From Thermohalobaculum sp039805905 (GTDB taxonomy: Bacteria; Pseudomonadota; Alphaproteobacteria; Rhodobacterales; Rhodobacteraceae): a stretch of DNA of 64,000 bases. Below, in pieces: positions 23,992 to 31,971 of the stretch. The translations under genes and the position numbers were made by a program. Under the pieces are notes generated by a model. It was not told where the DNA came from. It made no database searches and was given only the letters and a program-made list of their open reading frames with translations. The stretch lies in the NCBI GenBank assembly GCA_039805905.1, contig JBDIVM010000007.1, positions 1 through 64,000 on the forward strand, in the 5' to 3' direction. Position 1 is the stretch's first letter; every line of letters starts with the position of its first letter.

Positions 23992-25044
23992 TCAGCGCCG
24001 CGGCAGCAGGGCCCAGTAGTCGAAGTCGAGCACGACGCCGGCCGCATGCCTGCCGTCCGGCCCGCGCAGTTCCATTGCCCCGGCGGGCATGTTCTTGACG
24101 GCAACGAGCCGGAGCCGGAGCGCGCCCACCGAGGAAACGTCAGTCTCTGCCCTGTCCAGCACCTCGGACCAGGCATAGAGCGTGTCGCCGGCAAAGCAGG
24201 GCGCCACATGGGAGCCGCCGTTGATCGCGGCGATGCACTGGGCGTTGCCGAGGCCGTTGAAGCTCAGTGCCCGGGCCATCGAGAGGATGTGTCCGCCATA
24301 GATCAGTCTCGGCTCGCCGCCCCGCGCCGCCGGGTCGAAGTGCACCCTGGCCGTGTTCTGCCAGAGCCGGGTCGCCATCATGTGCTCGGCCTCCTCGAGC
24401 ATGCAGCCGTCGACATGGTCGATCCTCTCGCCGGGGGCGTAGTCGTCCCAGGCATGGGGCGAGCCGGCGAGTTCGGTATCGTACTGCGCGAAGTCGAGGC
24501 CCGAGGGCACCGCGAGGTCGGCAGCGGCGACGGCCGGGGCGAGCACGGGAAGTTCCGGGTCCGGGGCGGGAGCCTGCGGGTCGCGCTTGCGCACCATGAC
24601 CCAGCGGCAGTACTCGATCACCGTCTCGCCGCGCTGGTTCATGCCGGTCGAGCGGACCCAGACGACGCCGGTCTGGCGGTTCGAGTTCTCCTTGAGGCCG
24701 ATCACCTCCGAGGCAGTCGTGAGCGTGTCGCCCGGATAGACCGGGCGCAGGAAGCGGCCCTCGGCATAGCCGAGATTGGCGACGGCGTTGAGCGAGATGT
24801 CGGGGACGGTCTTGCCGAAGACGATATGGAAGGCGGCGAGATCGTCGAGGGGGCTCCGGGGCAGCCCGCAGGCGCGCGCGAACTCGTCCGACGACTGCAG
24901 CGCGAAACGCCCCGGATAGAGCGCGCCGTGGAGTGCCCTGTCGCCCTCGGTCACCGTGCGGGGCGTCGCATGGCGCAGTCGCTGCCCGACGCGGAAATCC
25001 TCGAAGAAATTTCCCGGGTTGGCCTTGCTGCCGGTCTCGGACAT
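23992..25044 (-). CDS. mch: Mesaconyl-CoA hydratase (ethylmalonyl-CoA pathway)
   Basis: A 350-residue double-hotdog MaoC-type hydratase. The N-terminal part NPGNFFEDFRVGQRLRHATP, the stretch FGKTVPDISLNAVANLGYAE and the later THMM-type ATRLWQNTARVHFD match my knowledge of Rhodobacter Mch very closely. It converts mesaconyl-CoA to beta-methylmalyl-CoA, the step before cleavage to glyoxylate and propionyl-CoA. Length fits the family (about 343 residues). It is downstream of a dodecin gene and a mcl2-like gene on the same strand, consistent with ethylmalonyl-CoA pathway genes grouped here. Confidence 0.92.
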   Translation of the reverse strand: MSETGSKANPGNFFEDFRVGQRLRHATPRTVTEGDRALHGALYPGRFALQSSDEFARACGLPRSPLDDLAAFHIVFGKTVPDISLNAVANLGYAEGRFLRPVYPGDTLTTASEVIGLKENSNRQTGVVWVRSTGMNQRGETVIEYCRWVMVRKRDPQAPAPDPELPVLAPAVAAADLAVPSGLDFAQYDTELAGSPHAWDDYAPGERIDHVDGCMLEEAEHMMATRLWQNTARVHFDPAARGGEPRLIYGGHILSMARALSFNGLGNAQCIAAINGGSHVAPCFAGDTLYAWSEVLDRAETDVSSVGALRLRLVAVKNMPAGAMELRGPDGRHAAGVVLDFDYWALLPRR

Positions 25045-25174
25045 GAGCCTCGCGCTCGCAGACTGCTGAACCGCGCGCTTCTACGCGCAGATGAACCCCC
25101 GCCGCAAGGGCGGCGGCCGCGTATCGAGGTCGGACGCCGAGGGCGGACGTGCCGTGCGGGGACGCCGCGCGAGC

Positions 25175-25384
25175 TCAGCCCTCGAACTTGAACGAGATCT
25201 TGAGCTTGGTGCGGTAGGCCTTCACCTTGCCGTTCTCGATCACGAGGTCCTGGTCGACCACCTCGGCCACGCGCAGGTCGCGGAGCGATTTCGCGGCGCG
25301 CTCGACCGCGGATCTCGCCGCCTTCTCCCAGGAATCGCTGCTGGTGCCGACGATCTCGATGATCTTGTAGACGCTGTCGGGCAT
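25175..25384 (-). CDS. Dodecin family flavin-binding protein
   Basis: A 69-residue protein with the dodecin pattern: VYKIIEIVGTSSDSWEKAAR at the start, then ERAAKSLRDLRVAEVVDQD and the YRTKLKISFKFEG strand at the end. Dodecins assemble into hollow dodecamers that store riboflavin, FMN or FAD. It sits between mch and nnrU/mcl2 with gaps of 130 and 161 bp, so it may have its own promoter. There is no direct biochemical link between dodecin and mch; co-location may be incidental. Confidence 0.92.
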   Translation of the reverse strand: MPDSVYKIIEIVGTSSDSWEKAARSAVERAAKSLRDLRVAEVVDQDLVIENGKVKAYRTKLKISFKFEG

Positions 25385-25545
25385 GGATGCTTCCTCCGTT
25401 CGTCACGCTGCGGGCGATGGCGCCGCAGGAGCGGGATGTCTGCCGGGACTCAGCCGCGGCAGGCACTGCGCCGCGCTCATTCTCGCCGAATGCGGCGGCA
25501 CTGTCGATCCGGAAGGCCAGCCGGTCGCGGCCAGCCGCCGACCGC

Positions 25546-26112
25546 TCAGCCCGGAACCGCCCTGACCCCCAGCAGCGGCCCATGGATGGCCACGATCACC
25601 GCAAAGGCCACGAGCGTGGCGGCTGCGTGCTGCACCGCCCCGGCGGTCGTGCCGGGCCCGGGCCGGACCCACGGCCCGTCGCGCCGGTTCGAGCCGATCA
25701 CCGCGACCACCGCCCAGCCGAGCAGCCCGCCGAACAGCAGCACCGAGGCGAGGTCGCCATTGACCAGCAGATGCGCAGCGGCCCAGGTCTTGACGCCCGT
25801 CAGCATGGGATGGCGGACGCTGCGGCGCAGGCGGCTCGGGAAGCTCCGCGCGGCCATCAGCGCGACGGCCAGCAGCATCAGCAGGTTGTTGACGTGCACA
25901 GTCCAGGCCGGCGGGAACCAGAGGTCGACCACCGGCGCATGGCGGTAGCCGGCCACCATCAGGCCGACCGCCAGCAGCGAGACCAAAGCGAAGAGCCCCC
26001 TGTAGGGAGTCTCCCCGAGTGTCGCCGCAGCGGTGGCGCGGAGGCGCGGGGAGAGGATCGGAAACAGGTGGCTCACCCACCAGAGCGCGACGCCGAGAAT
26101 CAGGATCGTCAT
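25546..26112 (-). CDS. NnrU family membrane protein
   Basis: A 188-residue inner-membrane protein with five or six hydrophobic segments. The HAPVVDLWFPPAWTVHVNN and RRSVRHPMLTGVKTWAAAHLLVNGD stretches are hallmarks of the NnrU domain, named from nitric oxide reductase gene clusters and related to zeta-carotene isomerase. The function outside denitrification is unknown. ATG 26112 shares one base with the stop of the upstream mcl2 gene (TGATG), so the two are coupled. No denitrification gene is nearby. Confidence 0.88.
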   Translation of the reverse strand: MTILILGVALWWVSHLFPILSPRLRATAAATLGETPYRGLFALVSLLAVGLMVAGYRHAPVVDLWFPPAWTVHVNNLLMLLAVALMAARSFPSRLRRSVRHPMLTGVKTWAAAHLLVNGDLASVLLFGGLLGWAVVAVIGSNRRDGPWVRPGPGTTAGAVQHAAATLVAFAVIVAIHGPLLGVRAVPG

Positions 26113-27011
26113 CAGGCCGCCCCTTCCGCGGTATTCGCCGCTTGCAGCCCGGCGATCGCCTCCGCCTGAGCCAGCAGACGCTTCGCGTTCGCGACATGCA
26201 GGTTCTCGACCAGCCGGCCATCGACCACGGCGACGCCGCGGCCCTGCACCTCGGCCTCGCCGAAGGCGGCGACATAGCGCCGGGCGAGATCGAGCTCGGC
26301 CGCCGAGGGGGCGAAGACCTCGTTCGCGACCGCGATCTGTGCAGGGTGGATCAGGGTCTTGCCGTCGAAGCCCATCTCGCGGCCCTGGACGCAGCTCAGA
26401 CGCAGGTGCTCGATGTCCCCGATCGCGTTGTAGACACCGTCGAGGATCGACAGCTTGTACGCGCGCGCCGCCAGCACGCACAGGCCGAGCGCCGTCAGCA
26501 CCGGGGTCCGGGTCTCGGTATGCTCGGCCTGGAGTTCCTTCACGAGATCGTTGGTGCCCATCACAAGGCAGGAAAGGCGCGGCGAGGCAGCGGCGATCTC
26601 CGGCGCCTTCAGCATGGCGAGCGGGGTCTCCATCATCGCCCAGATCCGGGTGCGCTCGGGAGCGCCGAGCGTGGCCAGGCGGCTAGCGACCTTCTGCACC
26701 GTCGCGGCGCTCTCGACCTTCGGCACCAGGATCGCGTCCGGGCCGGCGAAGGCGGCCATCTCGAGATCCGCCTCGCCCCATTGCGTGTCGAGGCCGTTGA
26801 TCCGGACCACCACCTCGCGCCTGCCGAATCCGCGCGCGCGGACGGCCTCGGCGACCAGCCCGCGGGCCGTCTCCTTCTCGGCAAGGCCCACCGCGTCCTC
26901 GAGATCGAGGATCAGCCCGTCGGCGGGCAGGCTCCGTGCCTTCTCCAGCGCCCGGCCCTTCGAGCCGGGCATGTAGAGGACGGAACGGCGCGGGCGCGAG
27001 GATTGGGGCAT
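26112..27011 (-). CDS. mcl2: (3S)-malyl-CoA thioesterase / malyl-CoA lyase family protein (Mcl2-like)
   Basis: A 299-residue member of the CitE/malyl-CoA lyase family. RSVLYMPGSKGRALEKARSL at the start, LILDLEDAVGLAEKE (acidic metal ligands), RINGLDTQWG, LVMGTNDLVKEL and GREMGFDGKTLIHPAQ are all present. It is closer to Rhodobacter Mcl2, which hydrolyses (3S)-malyl-CoA to malate, than to the lyase Mcl1. It completes the glyoxylate-to-malate arm of the ethylmalonyl-CoA pathway and precedes nnrU, dodecin and mch. ATG 27011 gives the family's normal start. Confidence 0.88.
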   Translation of the reverse strand: MPQSSRPRRSVLYMPGSKGRALEKARSLPADGLILDLEDAVGLAEKETARGLVAEAVRARGFGRREVVVRINGLDTQWGEADLEMAAFAGPDAILVPKVESAATVQKVASRLATLGAPERTRIWAMMETPLAMLKAPEIAAASPRLSCLVMGTNDLVKELQAEHTETRTPVLTALGLCVLAARAYKLSILDGVYNAIGDIEHLRLSCVQGREMGFDGKTLIHPAQIAVANEVFAPSAAELDLARRYVAAFGEAEVQGRGVAVVDGRLVENLHVANAKRLLAQAEAIAGLQAANTAEGAA

Positions 27012-27159
27012 GGCCTGGTCTCGTCCGGTGCGGTTCGGATCGCGCCCGACCCTATGGCGCACTGCAGCATCGCGCAAGGGCGGACACGGCGCGGCAGGAT
27101 ATTGCGCGGCGCCGGGTGCCGCGGCACGATGGCGCCGACAGAAGCCGGAGAGCACACCG

Positions 27160-27615
27160 ATGCGCGACGACATCCTGCCGCCCGAGGGCGAGAACCGTCC
27201 GGACCCCGAAGCCTTCGGCCGCAGCCTGGGGCCCGGCATCGGGCTGAACCTGCTGGTCAGCGACATTGCCGGGTCCGCACGGTTCCAGGCCCGGGTGCTG
27301 GATGCCCGGGTCACCTACTGGGAGCGGGACTTCGCGATCCTGACGGCGCAGGGCGCCGTGTGGCAGCTCCACAGCGACCGCAGCTATCGCAACCACCCGC
27401 TGTCAGGCATCGCGAAGGCGGCCGAGGGACGGGGTGCGGGCGCCGAGCTCAGGCTCTACGGCCGCGACCCGGACGCCGCCGAGGCGGTGGCCCGCGATCT
27501 CGGCGGCATCGTGCTGGCCGGCGCGGCGGACAAGCCGCACGGGGTGCGCGAGGTGTTCCTCCTCGACCCGGATGGGTATTGCTGGGTGCCGACCGTCCCG
27601 AAGCGCGGCGCCTGA
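27160..27615 (+). CDS. VOC family protein
   Basis: A 151-residue VOC (glyoxalase/bleomycin resistance) protein. The core is IGLNLLVSDIAGSARFQARVL at the start of the fold, RLYGRDPDAAEAVARDLGG and REVFLLDPDGYCWVPT at the end. The usual His/Glu metal ligands are weak or missing: the first strand has N at the His position and the last has C/W instead of Glu. It may thus bind a ligand without metal catalysis. It is divergent from mcl2 and 242 bp ahead of the TRAP transporter. Confidence 0.75.
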   Translation: MRDDILPPEGENRPDPEAFGRSLGPGIGLNLLVSDIAGSARFQARVLDARVTYWERDFAILTAQGAVWQLHSDRSYRNHPLSGIAKAAEGRGAGAELRLYGRDPDAAEAVARDLGGIVLAGAADKPHGVREVFLLDPDGYCWVPTVPKRGA

Positions 27616-27707
27616 CCCGGTGGGGCGGCCACGGAACCGCCTGGCGCGCCGGCCCGCCCGTCACGGGCGGCGTTCGGCGATGTGGTATGCCGCGTCCCGC
27701 CGGCCGA

Positions 27708-27735
27708 TTGCCGTGTGGCCCAGCCGCATGCTAAT
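27708..27735 (+). promoter_or_regulatory. Weak promoter candidate for the TRAP operon
   Basis: TTGCCG (27708-27713) and GCTAAT (27730-27735) are spaced by 16 bp, about 120 bp upstream of dctP. A TGGTATGCC half-site (27683-27691) lies 16 bp further upstream and is identical to the left arm of the palindrome before sucC. The match to a consensus promoter is poor. Confidence 0.25.
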
Positions 27736-27857
27736 CAGCGCACAGCCAGACCGAAGATCGCCGGTCGCCGGCGAGACCGGGGCGGCAGGAGCATCCGCCG
27801 GCCGGTCGCCGCTCCGGTCGGCGCAAGAGCATTTGAGCATCCAGTGAGGAGCCATAC

Positions 27858-28871
27858 ATGTCACTGACCATCACCCGCCGGATCCTGCTGTCCGCAGCCG
27901 GCGCGCTGGCGCTTGCCCCAGGCCTCGCTCCGGTTGCGGCGCCCGCCCAGGACAAGATCACGCTGCGCCTGTCCACGCCCGCCTCCGAGACCGACCGGCG
28001 CTCGGTCGCGCTTGCGACCGTGTTCGGGCCAGCGGTCGCGGACTTTGCGATCTACGAGCCGCATTACAACGCCTCGCTGGTCGCCCAGGGCTCGGAGCTC
28101 GAGGCGATCGCGTCGGGCGATCTCGAGATGTCCATCGCTTCGGCGCAGGAGCTGGCCAACTTCATCCCCGAGTTCTCGATCTTCACCGCCGGCTATGTGC
28201 ATCAGGACGCGGCGCACCAGGTGCGCGTCTTCAACGATCCGCTGATGGATCCCTTCAAGCAGAAGGTCGAGGCCGAGCTTGGCGTCAAGCTGCTGGCGGT
28301 GATGTATCTCGGCCGCCGCCATGTCAACCTGCGCTTCCCGCGGTCGGAGCGGAACGTGATGACCCCGGCCGACCTTGCCGGGGTGAATCTCCGGATGCCC
28401 GGCAGCGATGCATGGCTGTTCCTCGGCAAGGCGCTCGGCGCCAACCCGACGCCGATCGCCTTCACCGAGGTCTACACCGCGCTGCAGACCGGCTCGGTCG
28501 ACGGGCAGGACAATCCGCTTCCCACCGTCGTCGACTCGAAGTTCTACGAGGTAACGAAGCAGATCAGCCTGACCTCGCACCTGGTCGACCTGAACTATGT
28601 CGCCTTTTCGAAGGCGGTCTGGGACAAGCTGACCCCCGAGCAGCAGGCGACCGTGCAGAAGGCGGCCGAGGACGCGGCCGAATCCGGCCGCCAGGCGCAG
28701 CTCGCCAAGGAGGAGGAGCTCGTCTCCTTCCTGAAGGAGAAGGGGCTCGAAGTCTACGAGCCCGACCTGAAGGCATTCCGCGAGCACGTCCAGGCCGCCT
28801 ACCTCAAGTCCGACCTCGCCGCCGCCTGGCCGCAGGGCGTGCTCGACCGGATCAACGCGCTCGGCAACTGA
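27858..28871 (+). CDS. TRAP transporter substrate-binding protein DctP
   Basis: A 337-residue periplasmic binding protein. The signal peptide (residues 1-31) starts TRRILLSAAG, which has a twin-arginine look, and ends near APAQ. NVMTPADLAGVNLRMPGSDAW contains R179, the conserved Arg that grips the ligand carboxylate in DctP-type proteins; FTEVYTALQTGSVDGQDNPL is the other family hallmark. It captures an organic acid for the DctQM permease encoded 111 bp downstream. The strong stem-loop in that gap probably lets dctP be made in excess. The ligand is unknown; a sugar acid is possible given the aldolase gene downstream. Confidence 0.92.
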   Translation: MSLTITRRILLSAAGALALAPGLAPVAAPAQDKITLRLSTPASETDRRSVALATVFGPAVADFAIYEPHYNASLVAQGSELEAIASGDLEMSIASAQELANFIPEFSIFTAGYVHQDAAHQVRVFNDPLMDPFKQKVEAELGVKLLAVMYLGRRHVNLRFPRSERNVMTPADLAGVNLRMPGSDAWLFLGKALGANPTPIAFTEVYTALQTGSVDGQDNPLPTVVDSKFYEVTKQISLTSHLVDLNYVAFSKAVWDKLTPEQQATVQKAAEDAAESGRQAQLAKEEELVSFLKEKGLEVYEPDLKAFREHVQAAYLKSDLAAAWPQGVLDRINALGN

Positions 28872-28932
28872 GCGGACCTGGCAGCCCGGGGTGAGGGGCG
28901 ATCCGGCCCCGCGCCTGCGGCCGGGCACCTGG

Positions 28933-28951
28933 CCCGCGGCGGCGCCGCGGG
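28933..28951 (+). repeat. Strong stem-loop between dctP and dctQ
   Basis: CCCGCGGC and GCCGCGGG form a perfect 8 bp stem around GGC, and flanking GGCC sequences can extend it. It sits 62 bp after the dctP stop and 31 bp before the dctQ start. Such intercistronic hairpins between binding-protein and permease genes protect the upstream mRNA and lower downstream expression. Confidence 0.55.
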
Positions 28952-28982
28952 GGCCGCCTGCATTCCGCAGGGAGACAGCCGC

Positions 28983-29540
28983 ATGACCCGCCTGACGGGC
29001 CCTCTCCGCTCTGCCGCGGAATCGGTTGCCGCGGGTCTGATTGCGGCGATGTTCGCGACCTTCATCCTGCAGGTCGCGGTCCGCTATGCCGCGCGGTCGC
29101 CCTGGATTGCCGGCACCTTCCCCTGGCTTGATCCGGCAAACTACGGCTGGACGCTCGAATTCTGTCTGGCCTGCTGGGTCTGGCTGGTGTTCTGGGGCAA
29201 TTCCTTCGTGGTGCGCAGGACCGACCACGTCACCTTCGACATCCTCTACCTCGCCGCGCCGCGGCCGGTGCGGCTGGGCTTCATCATCGCGGCCGGGCTC
29301 ATCGTCGCGATCGGGTTGCTCCTATCCGTCGTCCCTACATGGGAGCGATTCCATATCCTGCGGCTGAAGAAGACGGCCACGCTGTCGACGCTGTTCGGCG
29401 ACGGGATCCGGATGCGGGATATCTACGTCATCTACATCGTGTTCCTCGTCGCTGTCCCGGCGCGCGCCCTCCTGCAGGTCTGGCGCGCGTTCCGGCATGG
29501 CACCGACGATGCCGGCGCTCCAGCCGAGGCACCCCGCTGA
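28983..29540 (+). CDS. TRAP transporter small permease DctQ
   Basis: A 185-residue membrane protein with four predicted transmembrane helices (about residues 16-37, 57-77, 92-114 and 137-158), as expected for DctQ. WVWLVFWGNSFVVRRTDHVTFD is the family-typical region after helix two. It forms the permease with DctM. Its stop TGA shares one base with the dctM ATG (TGATG, 29538-29542). There is a good ribosome binding site, CAGGGAGACAG, before ATG 28983. Confidence 0.88.
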   Translation: MTRLTGPLRSAAESVAAGLIAAMFATFILQVAVRYAARSPWIAGTFPWLDPANYGWTLEFCLACWVWLVFWGNSFVVRRTDHVTFDILYLAAPRPVRLGFIIAAGLIVAIGLLLSVVPTWERFHILRLKKTATLSTLFGDGIRMRDIYVIYIVFLVAVPARALLQVWRAFRHGTDDAGAPAEAPR

Positions 29541-30835
29541 TGAGCATGGAGTTCGTGCTCTGCCTGGTGACGCTGTTCGGCCTCGCCGGAATCGGCATGC
29601 CGATCGCCCATGCGATCCTGATCGCATCCTTCGTCTATCTGGCCGGGTCCGGCCAGAGCATCGGCGTCGCGGGCAAGGTTCTGGTGGATGGACTCTACCA
29701 GAGCTTCATCCTGCTCGCGGTGCCCCTCTTTATCGTGGCCGCGAACATCATGAACGCCGGCACGATCTCTGACCGGCTGCTCCGGTTCTGCGTCGCACTG
29801 GTCGGCCGGCTCCGCGGCGGTCTCGGGCATGTCAACGTGGTCGCCTCGCTGATCTTTTCGGGCATGTCGGGTTCGGCGGTGGCCGATGCGGTGGGCATCG
29901 GGCGGATCATCATCGACATGATGGTTCGGTCGGGCCATTACACGCCCGGCTACGCGGCGGCGATCACCGCCGCCTCAGCCACGATCGGGCCGATCATTCC
30001 GCCCTCGATCCCGATGGTGCTCTACGCCCTGGTCTCGGACACCTCGATCGGCTTCCTGTTCCTCGGCGGCGTCGTGCCGGGGCTGTTGATCGCGGCGGTG
30101 CTGATGGCGATCAACGCATGGGTTTCGATGCGCCGGGGATTCGCGACGGACGGCGCGGTGCCGCTGCGCGAGCTGCCGCGGCTGTCGCTGGATGCGGGTC
30201 CGGCCCTGCTGATGCCGGGCATCCTGCTCTACTGCATCTATGGCGGCGTCACCACCCCGACCGAGGCTGCCGCCGTTGCCGCCTTCTATGCGCTGATCCT
30301 TGCCGTCGTGTTCTATCGCGCGCTGTCGCTGCGCGCCTTCTACGACATCCTCGTGACCAGCGCCCGGTCCTCGGCGGCCGTGGGGCTGATCATCGGCGGC
30401 GCGCTGATCCTGAACTACGTCGTCGCCTCGGAGAACATCCCGGGCCGCGTCTCGCAGGCGCTCGTCGGGCTCGAGGTCGATCCGCTGCTTTTCCTTATCG
30501 GCGTCAACCTGCTGCTGCTGGCGCTCGGCTGCATCCTCGATGCGTCCACCATCATCCTGGTGATCGTCCCGCTGTTCATTCCGGCCTGCCGCGATCTGGG
30601 CGTCGATCTGGTGCATTTCGGCGTCGTGGCTGTGATCAACTGCATGATCGGCCTCATCACCCCGCCCTACGGCGTGCTGCTCTTCGTCATCAACGCGGTG
30701 ACCCGGATTCCGCTGGCCGCGATCATCCGCGAGATCTGGCTTTTCGTCGCTGTGCTGTGCTCCGCGCTCCTCGTCCTCGTCCTCTTTCCCGGTCTCACCC
30801 TGTTCCTGCCGCGCCTGTTCGGCTACGAAGGCTGA
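29540..30835 (+). CDS. TRAP transporter large permease DctM
   Basis: A 431-residue membrane protein with about twelve hydrophobic segments, the transport subunit of a TRAP (tripartite ATP-independent) importer. IFSGMSGSAVADAVGIG, ASATIGPIIPPSIPMV and VINCMIGLITPPYGVLLFV are the conserved DctM ion- and substrate-site loops. The start is fixed by the one-base overlap with dctQ. It uses a sodium or proton gradient and takes substrate from the DctP protein. An aldolase-family gene follows 25 bp later. Confidence 0.92.
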   Translation: MSMEFVLCLVTLFGLAGIGMPIAHAILIASFVYLAGSGQSIGVAGKVLVDGLYQSFILLAVPLFIVAANIMNAGTISDRLLRFCVALVGRLRGGLGHVNVVASLIFSGMSGSAVADAVGIGRIIIDMMVRSGHYTPGYAAAITAASATIGPIIPPSIPMVLYALVSDTSIGFLFLGGVVPGLLIAAVLMAINAWVSMRRGFATDGAVPLRELPRLSLDAGPALLMPGILLYCIYGGVTTPTEAAAVAAFYALILAVVFYRALSLRAFYDILVTSARSSAAVGLIIGGALILNYVVASENIPGRVSQALVGLEVDPLLFLIGVNLLLLALGCILDASTIILVIVPLFIPACRDLGVDLVHFGVVAVINCMIGLITPPYGVLLFVINAVTRIPLAAIIREIWLFVAVLCSALLVLVLFPGLTLFLPRLFGYEG

Positions 30836-30860
30836 GCCCGCGCCCGAAGGATCCCCGCAG

Positions 30861-31799
30861 ATGAGCCTCCCGATTCAGGGCATCTTCCCGGTCATGCTGA
30901 CCCCGTTCACCGAGCGGGACGAGATCGACTGGGAGGGGTGCGAGGCGCTGATCGAGTGGTATCTGGCCCGCGGTGCGCAGGGGCTCTTCGCAGTCTGCCA
31001 GTCCTCCGAGATGCAGCACCTGACGCTGGCCGAGCGCTGCGCGCTCGCGCGGTTCACGGTTGAAAGAGTTGCCGGCCGCGTGCCGGTGGTCGCCTCGGGC
31101 CACATCTCGGACAGCGCTGCCGGTCAGAGGGCCGAGCTCGCCGCCATCACGGCGACCGGCGTCGACGCGGTCGTTCTCGTCACCAACCGGCTCGCCGCTC
31201 CGGACGAGGACAGCGCCATCCTGCGCGCGCGGATCGGGGACCTGGTTGCCGCACTGCCACGGGATGCCGTCCTCGGCCTCTACGAATGCCCCGCGCCCTA
31301 CCGCCGGCTGCTGACCGACGCCGAGCTGGAATGGTGCGCTCACAGCGGGCGCTTCGCCTTCCTGAAGGACGTGTCCTGCGACCTGGCGACCGTCCGGCGG
31401 CGGCTGGCGCTGACGCGGGGAACGCCGCTCGCGATCAACAACGCGAACGCCGCCATCGCCTGGCCGGCGATGCTTGCAGGAGGGCACGGCTTCGCCGGCG
31501 TCATGAACAACTTCCACCCGGACCTTTACCGCTGGCTCTTCGAGCATGGCCGCGGGCATCCGGAACTCGCGGATGAACTCGACACGTTCCTCGTGCTCGC
31601 CGCGATGTGCGAGCCGATGGGGTACCCGAAGCTCGCCAAGGAGTATCACCGCCGGCTCGGAACCTTCGCCTGCGCGCACAGCCGCGCCGTGCCCCATGAC
31701 CTCGCCGAGAGGTACTGGGCACTCGACGACATCCTCGACCGGATCGCCGGAGGGGCCGACCGCTTTCGCGCCCGCCTGCCGCACCTGGCCCGCGGATGA
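30861..31799 (+). CDS. DapA/NanA-family aldolase (class I, Schiff base)
   Basis: A 312-residue TIM-barrel protein of the dihydrodipicolinate synthase/N-acetylneuraminate lyase family. K169 in FLKDVSC is the Schiff-base lysine and Y141 in GLYECPAP the catalytic tyrosine. The usual GTTGE pyruvate-carboxylate loop reads CQSSEM (residues 46-51), so the normal Thr-Thr is Ser-Ser. It is therefore probably not housekeeping DapA but a catabolic aldolase or dehydratase. Its place 25 bp after a TRAP permease suggests that it processes the imported acid. Substrate unknown. Confidence 0.85.
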   Translation: MSLPIQGIFPVMLTPFTERDEIDWEGCEALIEWYLARGAQGLFAVCQSSEMQHLTLAERCALARFTVERVAGRVPVVASGHISDSAAGQRAELAAITATGVDAVVLVTNRLAAPDEDSAILRARIGDLVAALPRDAVLGLYECPAPYRRLLTDAELEWCAHSGRFAFLKDVSCDLATVRRRLALTRGTPLAINNANAAIAWPAMLAGGHGFAGVMNNFHPDLYRWLFEHGRGHPELADELDTFLVLAAMCEPMGYPKLAKEYHRRLGTFACAHSRAVPHDLAERYWALDDILDRIAGGADRFRARLPHLARG

Positions 31800-31971
31800 G
31801 CCGGTGCCGGCGCGCGGCCGCGGGGCTTCGCCGGGCCGATGCCGCGACCGTTCGGGCTCTTGCCTTCCGGGACCAAATGATGCACTGCAACCAGCGTTCG
31901 GAGCCGGGGCGGTACTGCGCCGCGCCCCCGGCATCCGGGCCGTGTTCTGAGGACAATCCGGGGAGAGTGTG

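Noticed and set aside
21861..24209. A single 782-residue protein reaching from the hydroxyacid dehydrogenase to beyond the SH3-protein gene
   Set aside because: Only the last 328 residues are protein-like; the N-terminal part is antisense to the SH3-domain and 85-residue genes. The frame merely lacks stops.
27654..27670. CCGCCC-GTCAC-GGGCGG hairpin as terminator of the VOC gene
   Set aside because: There is no T tract and short GC stems are common at this base composition.
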